A stretch of DNA of 64,000 bases, from positions 1,612,001 to 1,676,000 of the forward strand of contig NZ_JANHOH010000001.1 of NCBI RefSeq assembly GCF_024498135.1, given 5' to 3'. Positions 26,709-35,855 of this stretch are shown here, piece by piece. The notes beneath the pieces were generated by a model that was given only the letters and a program-made list of their open reading frames with translations, was not told where the DNA came from and ran no database searches. Positions within the stretch are counted from its first letter, which is position 1; each line of letters opens with the position of its first letter. The position numbers and the translations under genes are program-made. This stretch comes from Mucilaginibacter aquariorum (GTDB taxonomy: Bacteria > Bacteroidota > Bacteroidia > Sphingobacteriales > Sphingobacteriaceae).

Positions 26709-28904
26709 TTAATTATTACTCATTGCGAAAAATGAGCATTTAATATTATAGTTATCAGTCGAAGTATTTATATCGCCTATTCCCACCCATATTTTTGCTT
26801 TTACTTGATGAAGTTTGTATAAACAATAATGGTATAGTTTTTCATCAAGTTGGGTCTGATTGCTTGCTGTCATGAAGGTAATACCAACCCCACCACCATC
26901 TTTAGATGAGCAAATAGAGCAATCATGTAGGTCGCCGTCTTCTGAAAATTGTTTTTTCACCTTATGAACATTATCTATCAGCGTTCTAATAGAATCACTG
27001 TTAAACTCTAAAAATTCACTCATTATTTTAACACGATGCTGAATTTTAGACGCTTCAATTGCATTTAGTAGGGCAATAAAATCTTCTGGATGAAATGACT
27101 TTACTTTAGGTGTAAATTGTTCTTTATGCCCAAACTTATACATGTAATAATCATTAATTTCATCTGTCTGGTTATCAAAACTTAATACATTTATGTTACC
27201 TTCTTCAGCCCTTCTAAGAGAATTTTCTATGTATAAACCATTTGCCAAATAGTAACCCATTAAGTCAATTTCTTCAAAAACATAAACTTTTTGAACCTCT
27301 AAAAATCTTTTACGTCGTTTTAAATAATGAAGAAAAAATACCGGGTGCTCAAAATGGTCGACCATCACAATCAAATCATAAATGCTTAGAATTAACGGAA
27401 ACTGATGTTCATCAAAATATTCCAAATCATTATTAACTTTTAGTAGAGGCGTGATATTACCAATGGGTTCTAAAGTAAGACTGACCAAAACGAACTCATC
27501 GTATTGAGTTGGGTCAAAATCAATTGATTGATTTTTCTTGTTACGAAAACTTGCGTTCTCAGAGTTTTTAATAAAATTTATTGTGCGCTGTCCTTGTAAA
27601 GTTGCATCTCTAATAAGTTCCTTTAAATGATTTTCAGTTCGTTCATAACTGCCGTCCTTGGCCTTATTTGTAATCCTACTCCCTTTAGCTTCTATTACAA
27701 ACAATGTTGTATCATATCCTATTAGTCCATCAGCCTCACACCTTTTTCCATCAGGTAAGGTATAATATAAATTTGATGGATAAATTTGAGCGTTAGGCAT
27801 CATAGTGCTCAATAATTCTATACTAAAACTTAATAGATAATCATGTTTGATATCTTTAAATTTATTTGAAAGCTTAGTATACTGCTTGAAGTAATCTTCT
27901 ATAGTCGGTTCTACAGCCCAAGTTAACAGCGAAAATGATGGAATTATATACTTATCATTTTTTTTTATAACTGGTTTGGTTCTTAAGATTGTAAGCGCTC
28001 CAAGTATTTCTATGTTTTCTTTTATTGAACCAAATTCACAAGCAAAGGGCTTTAAAAAATTTTCAGCGATTTCTACGCTAACTTGACAGTGATTAGCTAA
28101 ATCTCCGGCAGTAAAAGCATAAATCGAACTCAAATTGTAATATATCTCATTCATATAATGATAAAGCAGAATGTTTTTTAGCTTCTTAGAAGAAAATGGT
28201 TTAAGCTGATTCAAATCACCAACAGAGAGCAAACCATCAAAGGTAACGCTACCTGTATTTCTAAATTTCAGTACTTCAAGCCTGGCTATTTCTGTTTTAT
28301 CATGTGCGCTATCGAGAGCAATTTTAATTCGATTTTGAAAAAGCTTAATTAAGCTTTTTCTGATTACTAAACTATCATTTATATCAAAACCGAACTGTTT
28401 TTTAATCTCTGGATTAAGCTCTTTAAATAGTTGTTCAACTATCATATAATGGTGCTCAATCAATCCCGGATTTCTAACCACAATTTCATCTCGGTTTAGC
28501 TTATTGGTAATTCGCTGAAGTGTTGTTTCTTCCCCTAATCTATTGTTGGAATGATTTAAAGAAAACATACCAAAATATTGTGCTGCTACATCTTGAAGCT
28601 CTTTTAGTTTTTCATTAATATTTTCAGTTGTGATTTCACATTTATCAATATAACCTATTTTGAGGCATAGGATACTTACTAATTCTGCTATAACAGCCAT
28701 TCGCCCATCGTTGTAGTCCGAATATCTACGAGTGTCTCTTAAGTGATTATAGTGGCTTATATTTGATATCAGCTGTAAGCTTTCAAACTTAGTAGCTTTA
28801 TCCTTTAAGTCTTCTAATAATGACCCCATTTTTTGAGGAAGGTTCTCAAACACTTCATTAATCCTTCTTTGACCTTCTTCTATACTAATTTCGGGTTGCT
28901 TCAT
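26709..28904 (-). CDS. large protein with a central PD-(D/E)XK-like motif, otherwise unknown
   Basis: A 731-residue protein without a recognised overall family. A helical N-terminal region (1-300) is followed by a PD-(D/E)XK-like core at ~388-410: GKRCEADGLIGY with Asp392 and LFVIEAKGSR with Glu405 and Lys407. The strand-turn-strand spacing is typical. The C-terminal third is alpha/beta with a CSICSS dicysteine and DGGGVGITFMT. It may be a nuclease or a nuclease-fold sensor. No signal or transmembrane segment. It is the gene before the TIR-like protein (38 bp), so a shared system is likely. Confidence 0.72.
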   Translation of the reverse strand: MKQPEISIEEGQRRINEVFENLPQKMGSLLEDLKDKATKFESLQLISNISHYNHLRDTRRYSDYNDGRMAVIAELVSILCLKIGYIDKCEITTENINEKLKELQDVAAQYFGMFSLNHSNNRLGEETTLQRITNKLNRDEIVVRNPGLIEHHYMIVEQLFKELNPEIKKQFGFDINDSLVIRKSLIKLFQNRIKIALDSAHDKTEIARLEVLKFRNTGSVTFDGLLSVGDLNQLKPFSSKKLKNILLYHYMNEIYYNLSSIYAFTAGDLANHCQVSVEIAENFLKPFACEFGSIKENIEILGALTILRTKPVIKKNDKYIIPSFSLLTWAVEPTIEDYFKQYTKLSNKFKDIKHDYLLSFSIELLSTMMPNAQIYPSNLYYTLPDGKRCEADGLIGYDTTLFVIEAKGSRITNKAKDGSYERTENHLKELIRDATLQGQRTINFIKNSENASFRNKKNQSIDFDPTQYDEFVLVSLTLEPIGNITPLLKVNNDLEYFDEHQFPLILSIYDLIVMVDHFEHPVFFLHYLKRRKRFLEVQKVYVFEEIDLMGYYLANGLYIENSLRRAEEGNINVLSFDNQTDEINDYYMYKFGHKEQFTPKVKSFHPEDFIALLNAIEASKIQHRVKIMSEFLEFNSDSIRTLIDNVHKVKKQFSEDGDLHDCSICSSKDGGGVGITFMTASNQTQLDEKLYHYCLYKLHQVKAKIWVGIGDINTSTDNYNIKCSFFAMSNN

Positions 28905-29054
28905 TATATTTAGTAAAATTTTATAATAAATAAGGTGTTGGTTATTTGTTCTTTTATTGATATAGCTGAATACCTGTAAACCTCATTCAATAAATTTATA
29001 GGGCATAATATCAATCTGATAGGGGTTTTTAAATGCCCCGTAACTTGGTATTGT

Positions 29055-29939
29055 TTAGTCAATTCCAAGCTCTTTATGTATTGCGTGCCATTCTTTTCTA
29101 AATTCAATCTTTTCCAATGCTGCTTTTCGCCTTTCTTTAGATAAACATTGAATACAGGTTGGATATTGAATGCCTTTGTAATGTTCTCTACATTTTGGAC
29201 ATAATTCAATATTGTTTATGTCAAAGTTAAATGCACATTTTTTACAAGCAGTAATTGTATCTTCAAAAGAAAGATATTTTATGGTGTCATCTAAATACAG
29301 TAAAAATGCTTCCTTCCCAATTATTTCAGATTGTATGTTTTTCACCATTTTTCTTTGAAACCAATACTTTACATTGGATAAATTATGATTGTTTTTCCAC
29401 TTATCTTTTGAGATAAAACATTTGTCACGAACATCAAGAGCTTCTTCATTTTCATAAAAAATAGCAATGAGTTCATCCACAGATTTATAAATAGGTTTAT
29501 CAAATTCGTGTCGGCATTGTACGCAAAGGTATTGTGGAAGTTTTCTCACTCTCTTATTAGGTCGGTTATCTCCACAATTTGGACACAAAGTAATAGGGAC
29601 ATAATCATAGTTTTTTATTACGTGTTCACTAAATTCACGTTTACCAACGATGGCGTTAGAACCAATGAAAGTTTGAGTGTGTTTTTTAGTTACCTCTCGT
29701 TCGTAATCATTATATTTTTGGGGGTGGGAAAGATGTTGTAATGTTAAAGTTTCTTTGCTGCCACATATTTCGCATTTGTCTTTAATTATTTCACTTCGTC
29801 TTTCTTTCCAATCTTTTGTATGCCATGCCCGTTTCCCTTCTTCAAAATCATTCCAATATAAATCTTTTGCATACTCTAACGCAATCTTTCCATTAGCCAA
29901 CTTTTCTTTTAATTCGATAAGCTCGTTATATGTCAACAT
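29055..29939 (-). CDS. HNH-like protein with multiple zinc ribbons
   Basis: A 294-residue protein with at least six CxxC knuckles: CEIC (~56), CPNC, CVQC, CKKC, CPKC and CIQC. The first is followed by TLQHLSHPQKY, matching the Cys-x2-Cys...His arrangement of HNH endonucleases, though the final His/Asn of the motif is not certain. The later pairs look like zinc ribbons. The protein may bind or cut nucleic acid. It lies 150 bp before the 731-aa gene on the same strand and after a 443-bp gap from the NACHT gene, so it could begin the long operon. Confidence 0.7.
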   Translation of the reverse strand: MLTYNELIELKEKLANGKIALEYAKDLYWNDFEEGKRAWHTKDWKERRSEIIKDKCEICGSKETLTLQHLSHPQKYNDYEREVTKKHTQTFIGSNAIVGKREFSEHVIKNYDYVPITLCPNCGDNRPNKRVRKLPQYLCVQCRHEFDKPIYKSVDELIAIFYENEEALDVRDKCFISKDKWKNNHNLSNVKYWFQRKMVKNIQSEIIGKEAFLLYLDDTIKYLSFEDTITACKKCAFNFDINNIELCPKCREHYKGIQYPTCIQCLSKERRKAALEKIEFRKEWHAIHKELGID

Positions 29940-30382
29940 ATAATTTACTGTTAATTTGATTTCTGCTTAGGTGTAGTTATAAATTGTCTGCTCTAATATG
30001 CTGCTGAACGTGTATTCATAAAAATACACTAAAATTAGGTATACTTCGATGAGTGAAGGTTTACCAAGCTATTATCTTTGAAAAACTTAATCTTCGGGAA
30101 TTACACATAGATTAAAAGTATAAACCTAAAACCATGAAGATTTTAAATGTATGTTATTGGTAGATATCCCTTGGATACAAATTGTTGGTTAGTAAAATCA
30201 GAACCTTAATAAAAAAAATATGGCTGATTATAGCAAGAGACGAAAAATTGAATTACTAAACCAGTATTAAAAAGCATCTTTTTGGATTGATTTTGACGCC
30301 TTTTTCGATACCAAATTTGGCCTCTATATTCTTAATTTAGCGTTACATAAAGTTGTCTCCATTTCTAAAAAATTAGGCGACT
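29940..30382. other. 443-bp gap between the NACHT and HNH genes
   Basis: All frames are closed. On the minus strand it must hold the terminator or read-through path of the NACHT gene and perhaps the promoter of the HNH operon. A TATCTTTG at 30073-30080 fits the -7 consensus on the plus strand, but no plus-strand gene follows. Confidence 0.35.
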
Positions 30383-33300
30383 TTAAATTTTTAAATAAGA
30401 TATTCTTACTGCCATAGGTCGATTTAAGTTCCGAGCGGGATTGATTGCAGGTAAAAAATTGACTTTATCATTTATCTTAGGAATGTAATCAGAAAAGGCA
30501 TATTTGAAATAAAAATCCTCTTTGAGATGATTTGAAGAGTCGGAAATAAATCCCTCTTGTTTTTCATGGTTTACTTTCACAACCTGCCCTATTGAAAAAT
30601 TTATACTGCCCGCTATCAACGAAATATCTTCCAGTTTATGGAGGAAAAAGTTATCTTCTATAAATATTAAGTCATTGACCTTAAATTCAAGAACATTTCC
30701 CAACCTTTTGTTGAACTGTCGAATTTTATTGCTTCTTACGTCATAAATATTTACAGTTCTTTCTAATGACTCATATACCACGCCAAATTGGAAATTAGAT
30801 AATTGATTAATAAATAGGTATTTTAAACCTAAAGAAGAAACGAAAGCCTCAACATTGTTTTCCGCAAAATCCCGCTCGAATAATCTTAGAATGTGCTTAT
30901 TGGTTTTGATTATCTCAGGATGGTAAATTTGTGGCTTTAATAAATTTACTGGAATCCCTTGTAATATCATTATTCCCGAAGTAGGACTATTACTTTCAAT
31001 TTGAGATATCTCTACTATATCATATTTGATATTGAATTCGCTTGTATCCTCGATAAAATGATAATCAACCCCAAAAAACTTCCAATCGAAAATGCCATTG
31101 ATAGAAACTTTATATAGACTTTTATGAGCGTTAATCTCATATTTTTCTTGTTGCTCTTTTAATATAAAAAAAATCTTTTTTGCCTTACGAGACAATTTAA
31201 AATGGGTATACTCGTAGACCACTTGTTTTCCATTTAATTCACATTCGACATTACCTGTTATAGGAAGGAGATTTACATAGGTCAACAAATCTGTGTGACC
31301 TACTACAATACATTTTTCTCCTTTTATATAATGAGGTGCAATGTTTTTTATTTGAATAATATTATCGTTGAAAGAATAATTTCTGCCGATTAAAACCTTA
31401 TCAGCATCTTCTCCTTTAACCTTGAAATGACTCTTGGTAAGGTTTGAATAATTAAAGCAAATCGTATTTGGAATATCCGAAACAAAGAAGTTTTGAATGT
31501 CGAGAGGAAGTTTTACAAAAGTGTAGTTTTGGAGCAAAACAACTATTGAAGCATAGCCTTTTGGATTATCTGCAAAAAGCGCCTTTGAAAGCTTGAAAAA
31601 ATGGTCATCGTAGCCAAAATCTATGAGTACCCTTGCAAAAAAATATATCAGATTATTGTTTATACCACTGTTAATTATTTCTTTTAAAACTATCATCCTC
31701 GCACTATCTAAATGAATATGATAACGAATAAGTGTATTCAAAACTTTTTCGTTGTCACTAGAAGTAGATAAATTAATAGGGTAGCTATTTAAATATTTAA
31801 TATCAAGCCTTACTAATTGAAGAAATATTTTGAAATCCTTATCTCGCTCATACAACTCTAATAATTCATTTTCGCTTTGTTTATTCAATAACCTATTTTC
31901 AAGTTTACGTAAGTTATTTACAACGTATGATGAGCCAAAAAAACGTATGCTTAAATTTTTAAGGACATCATAGAAAGGCTGAAAATCCGGTATTTCCGCT
32001 ATCATTATTTTGGACAGTGAATCAAAGGAATCTAAGTGTGTGAATTTAAAAACATTTGACTTTCTATCACTACTGTTGACCCACAAATCCAGCCATTCAT
32101 AATCAAACGTGATATAACGATATATTTTTTCCGAATTGATACAACCAATGGTAGCAAACAGTGTCTCTATAGGAAGAATTTCAGTTCCATCAATCTGATA
32201 AAAGTACTTCCAAAGCTTGCAAAGATTTAACACGTATGTTTCGGCTACTTCATAAATTGAGGGATATATTTTTTTTAAAGAAAAGGCAATTTTTGCACCT
32301 AACGACACATTGTCGCCAACGTCGTCGGCGTTTAACTTATTTATTGATTTATGGACTGGTGATTTTGAACCTAAATAAATACTTTCAAAAAATTTGAGTG
32401 TGTAGTTTTCATTTGAGAGTAATTCGCTACACATCACAATTGTATCAAAAAACCGAGGGTTGTTTATATCTAAATCGAAGTTAAAATCTATCTCAAATTT
32501 TTGCTTCAATTTTAAAGCAGCAAAATATTCTTGGTATGTTTCATGATAAAACGTTATTTCATCATCATCACTTTTTTTAAGAATAAGTGAACTGATAGAA
32601 TCCTTATAAAAATCTAAAATTCCAACCTTATTCGTATACAGTGGTAAATAACTGCCGATTAAGTGTTTGAACTTAGATACAGGCATGCTAACCGTATCCC
32701 CATTTCTCATATCCCATGCGACATTTGCCAAAACATCAATTTTTAGAAGACTATCAATTGTGCTTCCTTTAAGATTTTCGAGATTAAGAATTGTATCAAT
32801 AAAGCTTTTGAATAATAGTCCCCTATTTGCCGGAAAATCACCTCTATTGCCAACTGCAATCAGCATCTTTAACGTTAAAGGGTTATAAGATAATTGTAGT
32901 AGATTTTTACTTTTATCAATATTCCTTAACAAAGATTCGCTTGCGTTTTTGGCATACCTATTTATGAAGGTTTTAATTTGTTCATAATCTAATTGCTTCA
33001 ATTCAAAAACAGGAAGTCCAAATGAATTTTTAAAAAACATTTTTCGTTCTGAAAGAACAAAACAGTTCTTGTCATTTTGATTAATGAGGTCAGAAATTTC
33101 CTTGTAAGCATCGACCTTGTATCGTTCAGGAATCTCATTTAAACCATCCAACAACAATTGTACTTTACCATTTTCTATTGCGTTACAAAACCAATCATAG
33201 TCAATTTTTTTAGAAATTATTTGTGCAAAAGTTTTGGTCGGTCTGTACTCGCCACCGTGGATATAAAAAGGGAATTTTTTATCAATGTCTCCATTATTTA

Positions 33301-34252
33301 GTATTTCAATTGCGCCGTCAATAAGAACTTTAAGAAGTACTGTAGACTTTCCTGAACCGGCTTCACCAATTAGATGTAAGCGAGGGTGTTTTTTAACAAT
33401 TGAAAGTATGTTGTCGACTATTTGCTCTTCTGGAATTAATTCCCCCTCGGATATTTTATCAAAATCATCTAAGCTTTGATAATCAAGCAAATTGTCGATT
33501 AAAATTCGTTCATCAATCACAGATTTTGCTAAAACATCAATGTCTTTATTGATTTCTTCACCTATTAACTCAACATAAACTGAGTTTAGTCCCTTGCTTT
33601 TGTCTGACCCAACAATTCTTTTGAGGTACTGGTATTCTGGAAACACAGATTGTTTTAGTAAAAGCTGATTGTCTTCAGTTATTAATAAATAACCACTGAT
33701 GGCGATATTGGCTAACTGTATGACTTCCGCTCTTTGATATGATACAGCGTTATGAACATTGTTTCTTAAATCATTTCTTATGAAATCAAAAATGGTTATT
33801 CTATCACCCGTATAATTAATTAAAGGAATTGGTAATTTAATTGGTTTGCAGTTTTTTTGAGGAGCAATTTTACCAGCGGTAAGATTAGCAAACATTGTTT
33901 CCTTCAACCCTTTCGAACTTGCATCACCGTTCCATAAAACAGTTAGCCCATATCGATAAAATCCTATTAGTTTTAGATATGCTTCAAGGTTCGTCGCTAA
34001 ACCTTCAACCGCCTGTGGTAAAGTATTGAAATCCGCTTCTATGATTATTTTTAAGTGTTCATAAAATTTGGCACCTACCGATTTTAAACGAGGTTCACTT
34101 ATTGGGCTGTCAAATACTTTTAAAAGAATATCTAATAACCTGTTTAAATCAGTAAATACATAACTCGTCTTTGCTTGATTCGGTAGCGAAACACTTGACA
34201 CTTCTACCGAAATATATCGTCTTATATTATCGTGTAAGGAGTTTAGGGACAT
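30383..34252 (-). CDS. NACHT-type NTPase with HEPN-like motif and cold-shock-like C-terminus
   Basis: A 1289-residue protein of the bacterial NLR-like type. The N-terminal ~200 residues are helical and include FIRNDLRNNVHNAV (Arg159, Asn160, Arg163, His167), which resembles the HEPN RNase motif. The NACHT NTPase has Walker A GEAGSGKST at 296-304 and Walker B VQLLLDGLNEIPE with Asp369, followed by winged-helix-like segments. A long helical or repeat-like middle part is a likely sensor. The last ~70 residues (GQVVKVNHEKQEGFISD, FYFKYAFSDYIP, INDKVNFLP) follow the order of a cold-shock/OB domain, a nucleic-acid binder. Known bacterial NACHT proteins give phage defence. This domain combination is not one I can name. 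A dyad lies just upstream. Confidence 0.85.
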   Translation of the reverse strand: MSLNSLHDNIRRYISVEVSSVSLPNQAKTSYVFTDLNRLLDILLKVFDSPISEPRLKSVGAKFYEHLKIIIEADFNTLPQAVEGLATNLEAYLKLIGFYRYGLTVLWNGDASSKGLKETMFANLTAGKIAPQKNCKPIKLPIPLINYTGDRITIFDFIRNDLRNNVHNAVSYQRAEVIQLANIAISGYLLITEDNQLLLKQSVFPEYQYLKRIVGSDKSKGLNSVYVELIGEEINKDIDVLAKSVIDERILIDNLLDYQSLDDFDKISEGELIPEEQIVDNILSIVKKHPRLHLIGEAGSGKSTVLLKVLIDGAIEILNNGDIDKKFPFYIHGGEYRPTKTFAQIISKKIDYDWFCNAIENGKVQLLLDGLNEIPERYKVDAYKEISDLINQNDKNCFVLSERKMFFKNSFGLPVFELKQLDYEQIKTFINRYAKNASESLLRNIDKSKNLLQLSYNPLTLKMLIAVGNRGDFPANRGLLFKSFIDTILNLENLKGSTIDSLLKIDVLANVAWDMRNGDTVSMPVSKFKHLIGSYLPLYTNKVGILDFYKDSISSLILKKSDDDEITFYHETYQEYFAALKLKQKFEIDFNFDLDINNPRFFDTIVMCSELLSNENYTLKFFESIYLGSKSPVHKSINKLNADDVGDNVSLGAKIAFSLKKIYPSIYEVAETYVLNLCKLWKYFYQIDGTEILPIETLFATIGCINSEKIYRYITFDYEWLDLWVNSSDRKSNVFKFTHLDSFDSLSKIMIAEIPDFQPFYDVLKNLSIRFFGSSYVVNNLRKLENRLLNKQSENELLELYERDKDFKIFLQLVRLDIKYLNSYPINLSTSSDNEKVLNTLIRYHIHLDSARMIVLKEIINSGINNNLIYFFARVLIDFGYDDHFFKLSKALFADNPKGYASIVVLLQNYTFVKLPLDIQNFFVSDIPNTICFNYSNLTKSHFKVKGEDADKVLIGRNYSFNDNIIQIKNIAPHYIKGEKCIVVGHTDLLTYVNLLPITGNVECELNGKQVVYEYTHFKLSRKAKKIFFILKEQQEKYEINAHKSLYKVSINGIFDWKFFGVDYHFIEDTSEFNIKYDIVEISQIESNSPTSGIMILQGIPVNLLKPQIYHPEIIKTNKHILRLFERDFAENNVEAFVSSLGLKYLFINQLSNFQFGVVYESLERTVNIYDVRSNKIRQFNKRLGNVLEFKVNDLIFIEDNFFLHKLEDISLIAGSINFSIGQVVKVNHEKQEGFISDSSNHLKEDFYFKYAFSDYIPKINDKVNFLPAINPARNLNRPMAVRISYLKI

Positions 34253-34278
34253 GTAGTATAAAGTTTACTAACCACTAA

Positions 34279-34298
34279 AATTAGAAAAATTTCTAATT
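34279..34298. promoter_or_regulatory. inverted repeat upstream of the NACHT gene
   Basis: Perfect 9-bp arms AATTAGAAA and TTTCTAATT with a 2-bp spacer, 27 bp before the NACHT start codon. A tandem CTAATATA pair follows at about 34309-34325. It has the size of a repressor operator; the XRE protein at 35522 or another island regulator might bind it. Confidence 0.45.
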
Positions 34299-34495
34299 GA
34301 AATATTTCACTAATATACTAATATACTATACATTGATATTAATGCTACCTTCTGCGAAATTCTTTCGGATTTAAGCGTGTTACATTTAATTATGAAATAA
34401 AGTAATACAAAAACAATCTGAAAATAAAACAGAACTAGCTTGTAGTTAATCGTTTTTTGTAGTAACTTTAATCTAAGATTAAAAAGAATACAAAT

Positions 34496-35098
34496 ATGCG
34501 AATTAAATACAATAGGGTTTCCACATTACAACAAACGGGTAATCGTTTCTCTGCTGATGAAGAAAAATATGATGAAACCTTTTTGGATAGAGTGTCAGGA
34601 ACCTTGGCATTTAAAGACCGACCCGAAGGAAAGAAAATAATAAAGTTAGTTGAGCAAGGGTTAGTTAAAACACTTGTGGTCGAAGAATTTTCACGGTTGG
34701 GAAGAAATACAGGTGACGTAATTAATGTTCTCGGTTGGCTTGAAGAAAGAGGTGTCAATGTCATTATCAAAAACTTAGGTATTGAATCACGACCCAACGG
34801 AAAGAAAAATCCTATTTGGAAAATGATTTCTTCTGTGATGTCTTCACTTTACGAACTGGAGTTAGAAAACATTAAGGAAAGAACTACTATAGGTAGGTTA
34901 GTATATGTTCAAAATGGCGGCAAGCTCGGCAGGCCAGAAGGCACCTCAGAAAATAAAAAAACATTTTTGGATAAACCCACATCCCAAAAAATAATTAAAG
35001 GATTGCGTAAAGGCTTAACAGTTCGGGAAATTGGTAATAACGTTAAAGTGTCAACTAAAACAGTTATGAAGGTGAAAAATCTTATAGCAAATATATGA
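34496..35098 (+). CDS. serine recombinase (resolvase/invertase type)
   Basis: A 200-residue small serine recombinase. The nucleophile is Ser9 in YNRVSTLQQ. The family motif EEFSRLGRNTGDVINVL follows, then WLEERGVNVIIKN and the long E-helix (SSVMSSLYELELENIKERT). The C-terminal ~45 residues form a HTH (GLTVREIGNNVKVSTKTVMK). It could resolve the element or invert DNA; no obvious res-type dyads were found except the AT-rich region before the gene. The next small ORF overlaps its stop codon. Confidence 0.9.
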   Translation: MRIKYNRVSTLQQTGNRFSADEEKYDETFLDRVSGTLAFKDRPEGKKIIKLVEQGLVKTLVVEEFSRLGRNTGDVINVLGWLEERGVNVIIKNLGIESRPNGKKNPIWKMISSVMSSLYELELENIKERTTIGRLVYVQNGGKLGRPEGTSENKKTFLDKPTSQKIIKGLRKGLTVREIGNNVKVSTKTVMKVKNLIANI

Positions 35099-35295
35099 AC
35101 GCACATAAATTAGCAGAAATACTCTTAAAGGGAAAAGATTTTCCAGTAATTATTCCATCAAATAGCAATGGAGTTAACGCTGAATTGATAGCAAATATTT
35201 ACGTTTTGCAAAATGTCGAATCTCCTTTTGAATATTCTATTTTTTTGGAGGGAAGGTGCGCTAATGAAAATCCAATTATTAATGTTAAGGATTAA
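35095..35295 (+). CDS. small protein translationally coupled to the recombinase
   Basis: A 66-residue ORF whose ATG lies within the stop codon of the serine recombinase (ATGA overlap). The protein (KLAEILLKGKDFPVIIPSNS) resembles short phage or plasmid proteins with an N-terminal LAE.LLKG.DFPV pattern of unknown role. The overlap and island-type codon use support expression, but no function can be given. Confidence 0.55.
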   Translation: MNAHKLAEILLKGKDFPVIIPSNSNGVNAELIANIYVLQNVESPFEYSIFLEGRCANENPIINVKD

Positions 35296-35521
35296 TTGAT
35301 GGTTCTGTACATGTATAAAAAACTCTGACTTCAAAAAGTTCAAAGGTTGAGCATCCACTTGTTTTTCACAGATTTTGTAAATTATTCTATTATTTTAAAA
35401 AATAGATAATTTACTGTTTTAAAGCCACTTGTATCAAAGAGTTACTGTTTTTAGTAGTTTACATTTGGCTCCGGTTTTTGTTTGAAAAGTGAAAAAACAC
35501 CCAAAAAAAAGTCCTGTTTTA

Positions 35522-35770
35522 TTAGTTAATAAATTTAACTGGAACCTCATGTAAAAACTCTTTTACATCTACTTCCAAGGCGCCCGCAAGAATAAATAAA
35601 CTGGAGACTTTAGCATCCACTTGACCATTCTCAATTCTAACAATCTGGCTTTTTTCAACTTCTGCCAAATTCGCCAAAGCTTGCATAGATAAACCTTTCC
35701 GTTCTCTTAATTTCTTGAGATTGGCTCCTATATTCTTGGCTATAGTTTTTTTATCAACCATTAGCCTCAA
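35522..35770 (-). CDS. XRE-family HTH transcriptional regulator
   Basis: An 82-residue single-domain Cro/CI-type protein: NIGANLKKLRERKGLSMQALANLAEVEKSQIVRIENG covers the five-helix HTH, and the short tail after VSSLFILAGALEVDVKEFLHE is typical of small XRE repressors. An alternative ATG three codons on (35761) is possible. It is transcribed away from the secreted-protein gene, and a 10-bp dyad lies between them, consistent with autoregulation and control of the neighbour or of the island. Confidence 0.88.
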   Translation of the reverse strand: MRLMVDKKTIAKNIGANLKKLRERKGLSMQALANLAEVEKSQIVRIENGQVDAKVSSLFILAGALEVDVKEFLHEVPVKFIN

Positions 35771-35794
35771 ATGTGTTATTGATTTTAAAGAATA

Positions 35795-35816
35795 TTGGAG
35801 GCTTTTAAGCCTCCAA
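35795..35816. promoter_or_regulatory. dyad in the divergent promoter region of the XRE gene
   Basis: Arms TTGGAGGCTT and AAGCCTCCAA flank a 2-bp centre, between two divergent genes and just before a TATCTTTG -7 element. It covers the place where the -33 element would be, as expected of a repressor operator. A T-rich tract follows, so an attenuator or terminator cannot be excluded. Confidence 0.5.
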
Positions 35817-35830
35817 TTGAATTCTTTTTT

Positions 35831-35838
35831 TATCTTTG
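35831..35838 (+). promoter_or_regulatory. Bacteroidota -7 element (TATCTTTG)
   Basis: Exact match to TAnnTTTG, 18 bp upstream of the ATG at 35856. The -33 position falls in the dyad at 35795-35816. Confidence 0.55.
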
Positions 35839-35855
35839 GATAAAAACCTTTCTCA

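Noticed and set aside
28910..29209. 99-codon reverse frame at the end of the HNH gene
   Set aside because: Overlaps the better-supported HNH/zinc-ribbon gene in another frame; no motif.
30073..30080. TATCTTTG -7 element in the gap between the HNH and NACHT genes
   Set aside because: It points in the plus direction, where no gene follows.
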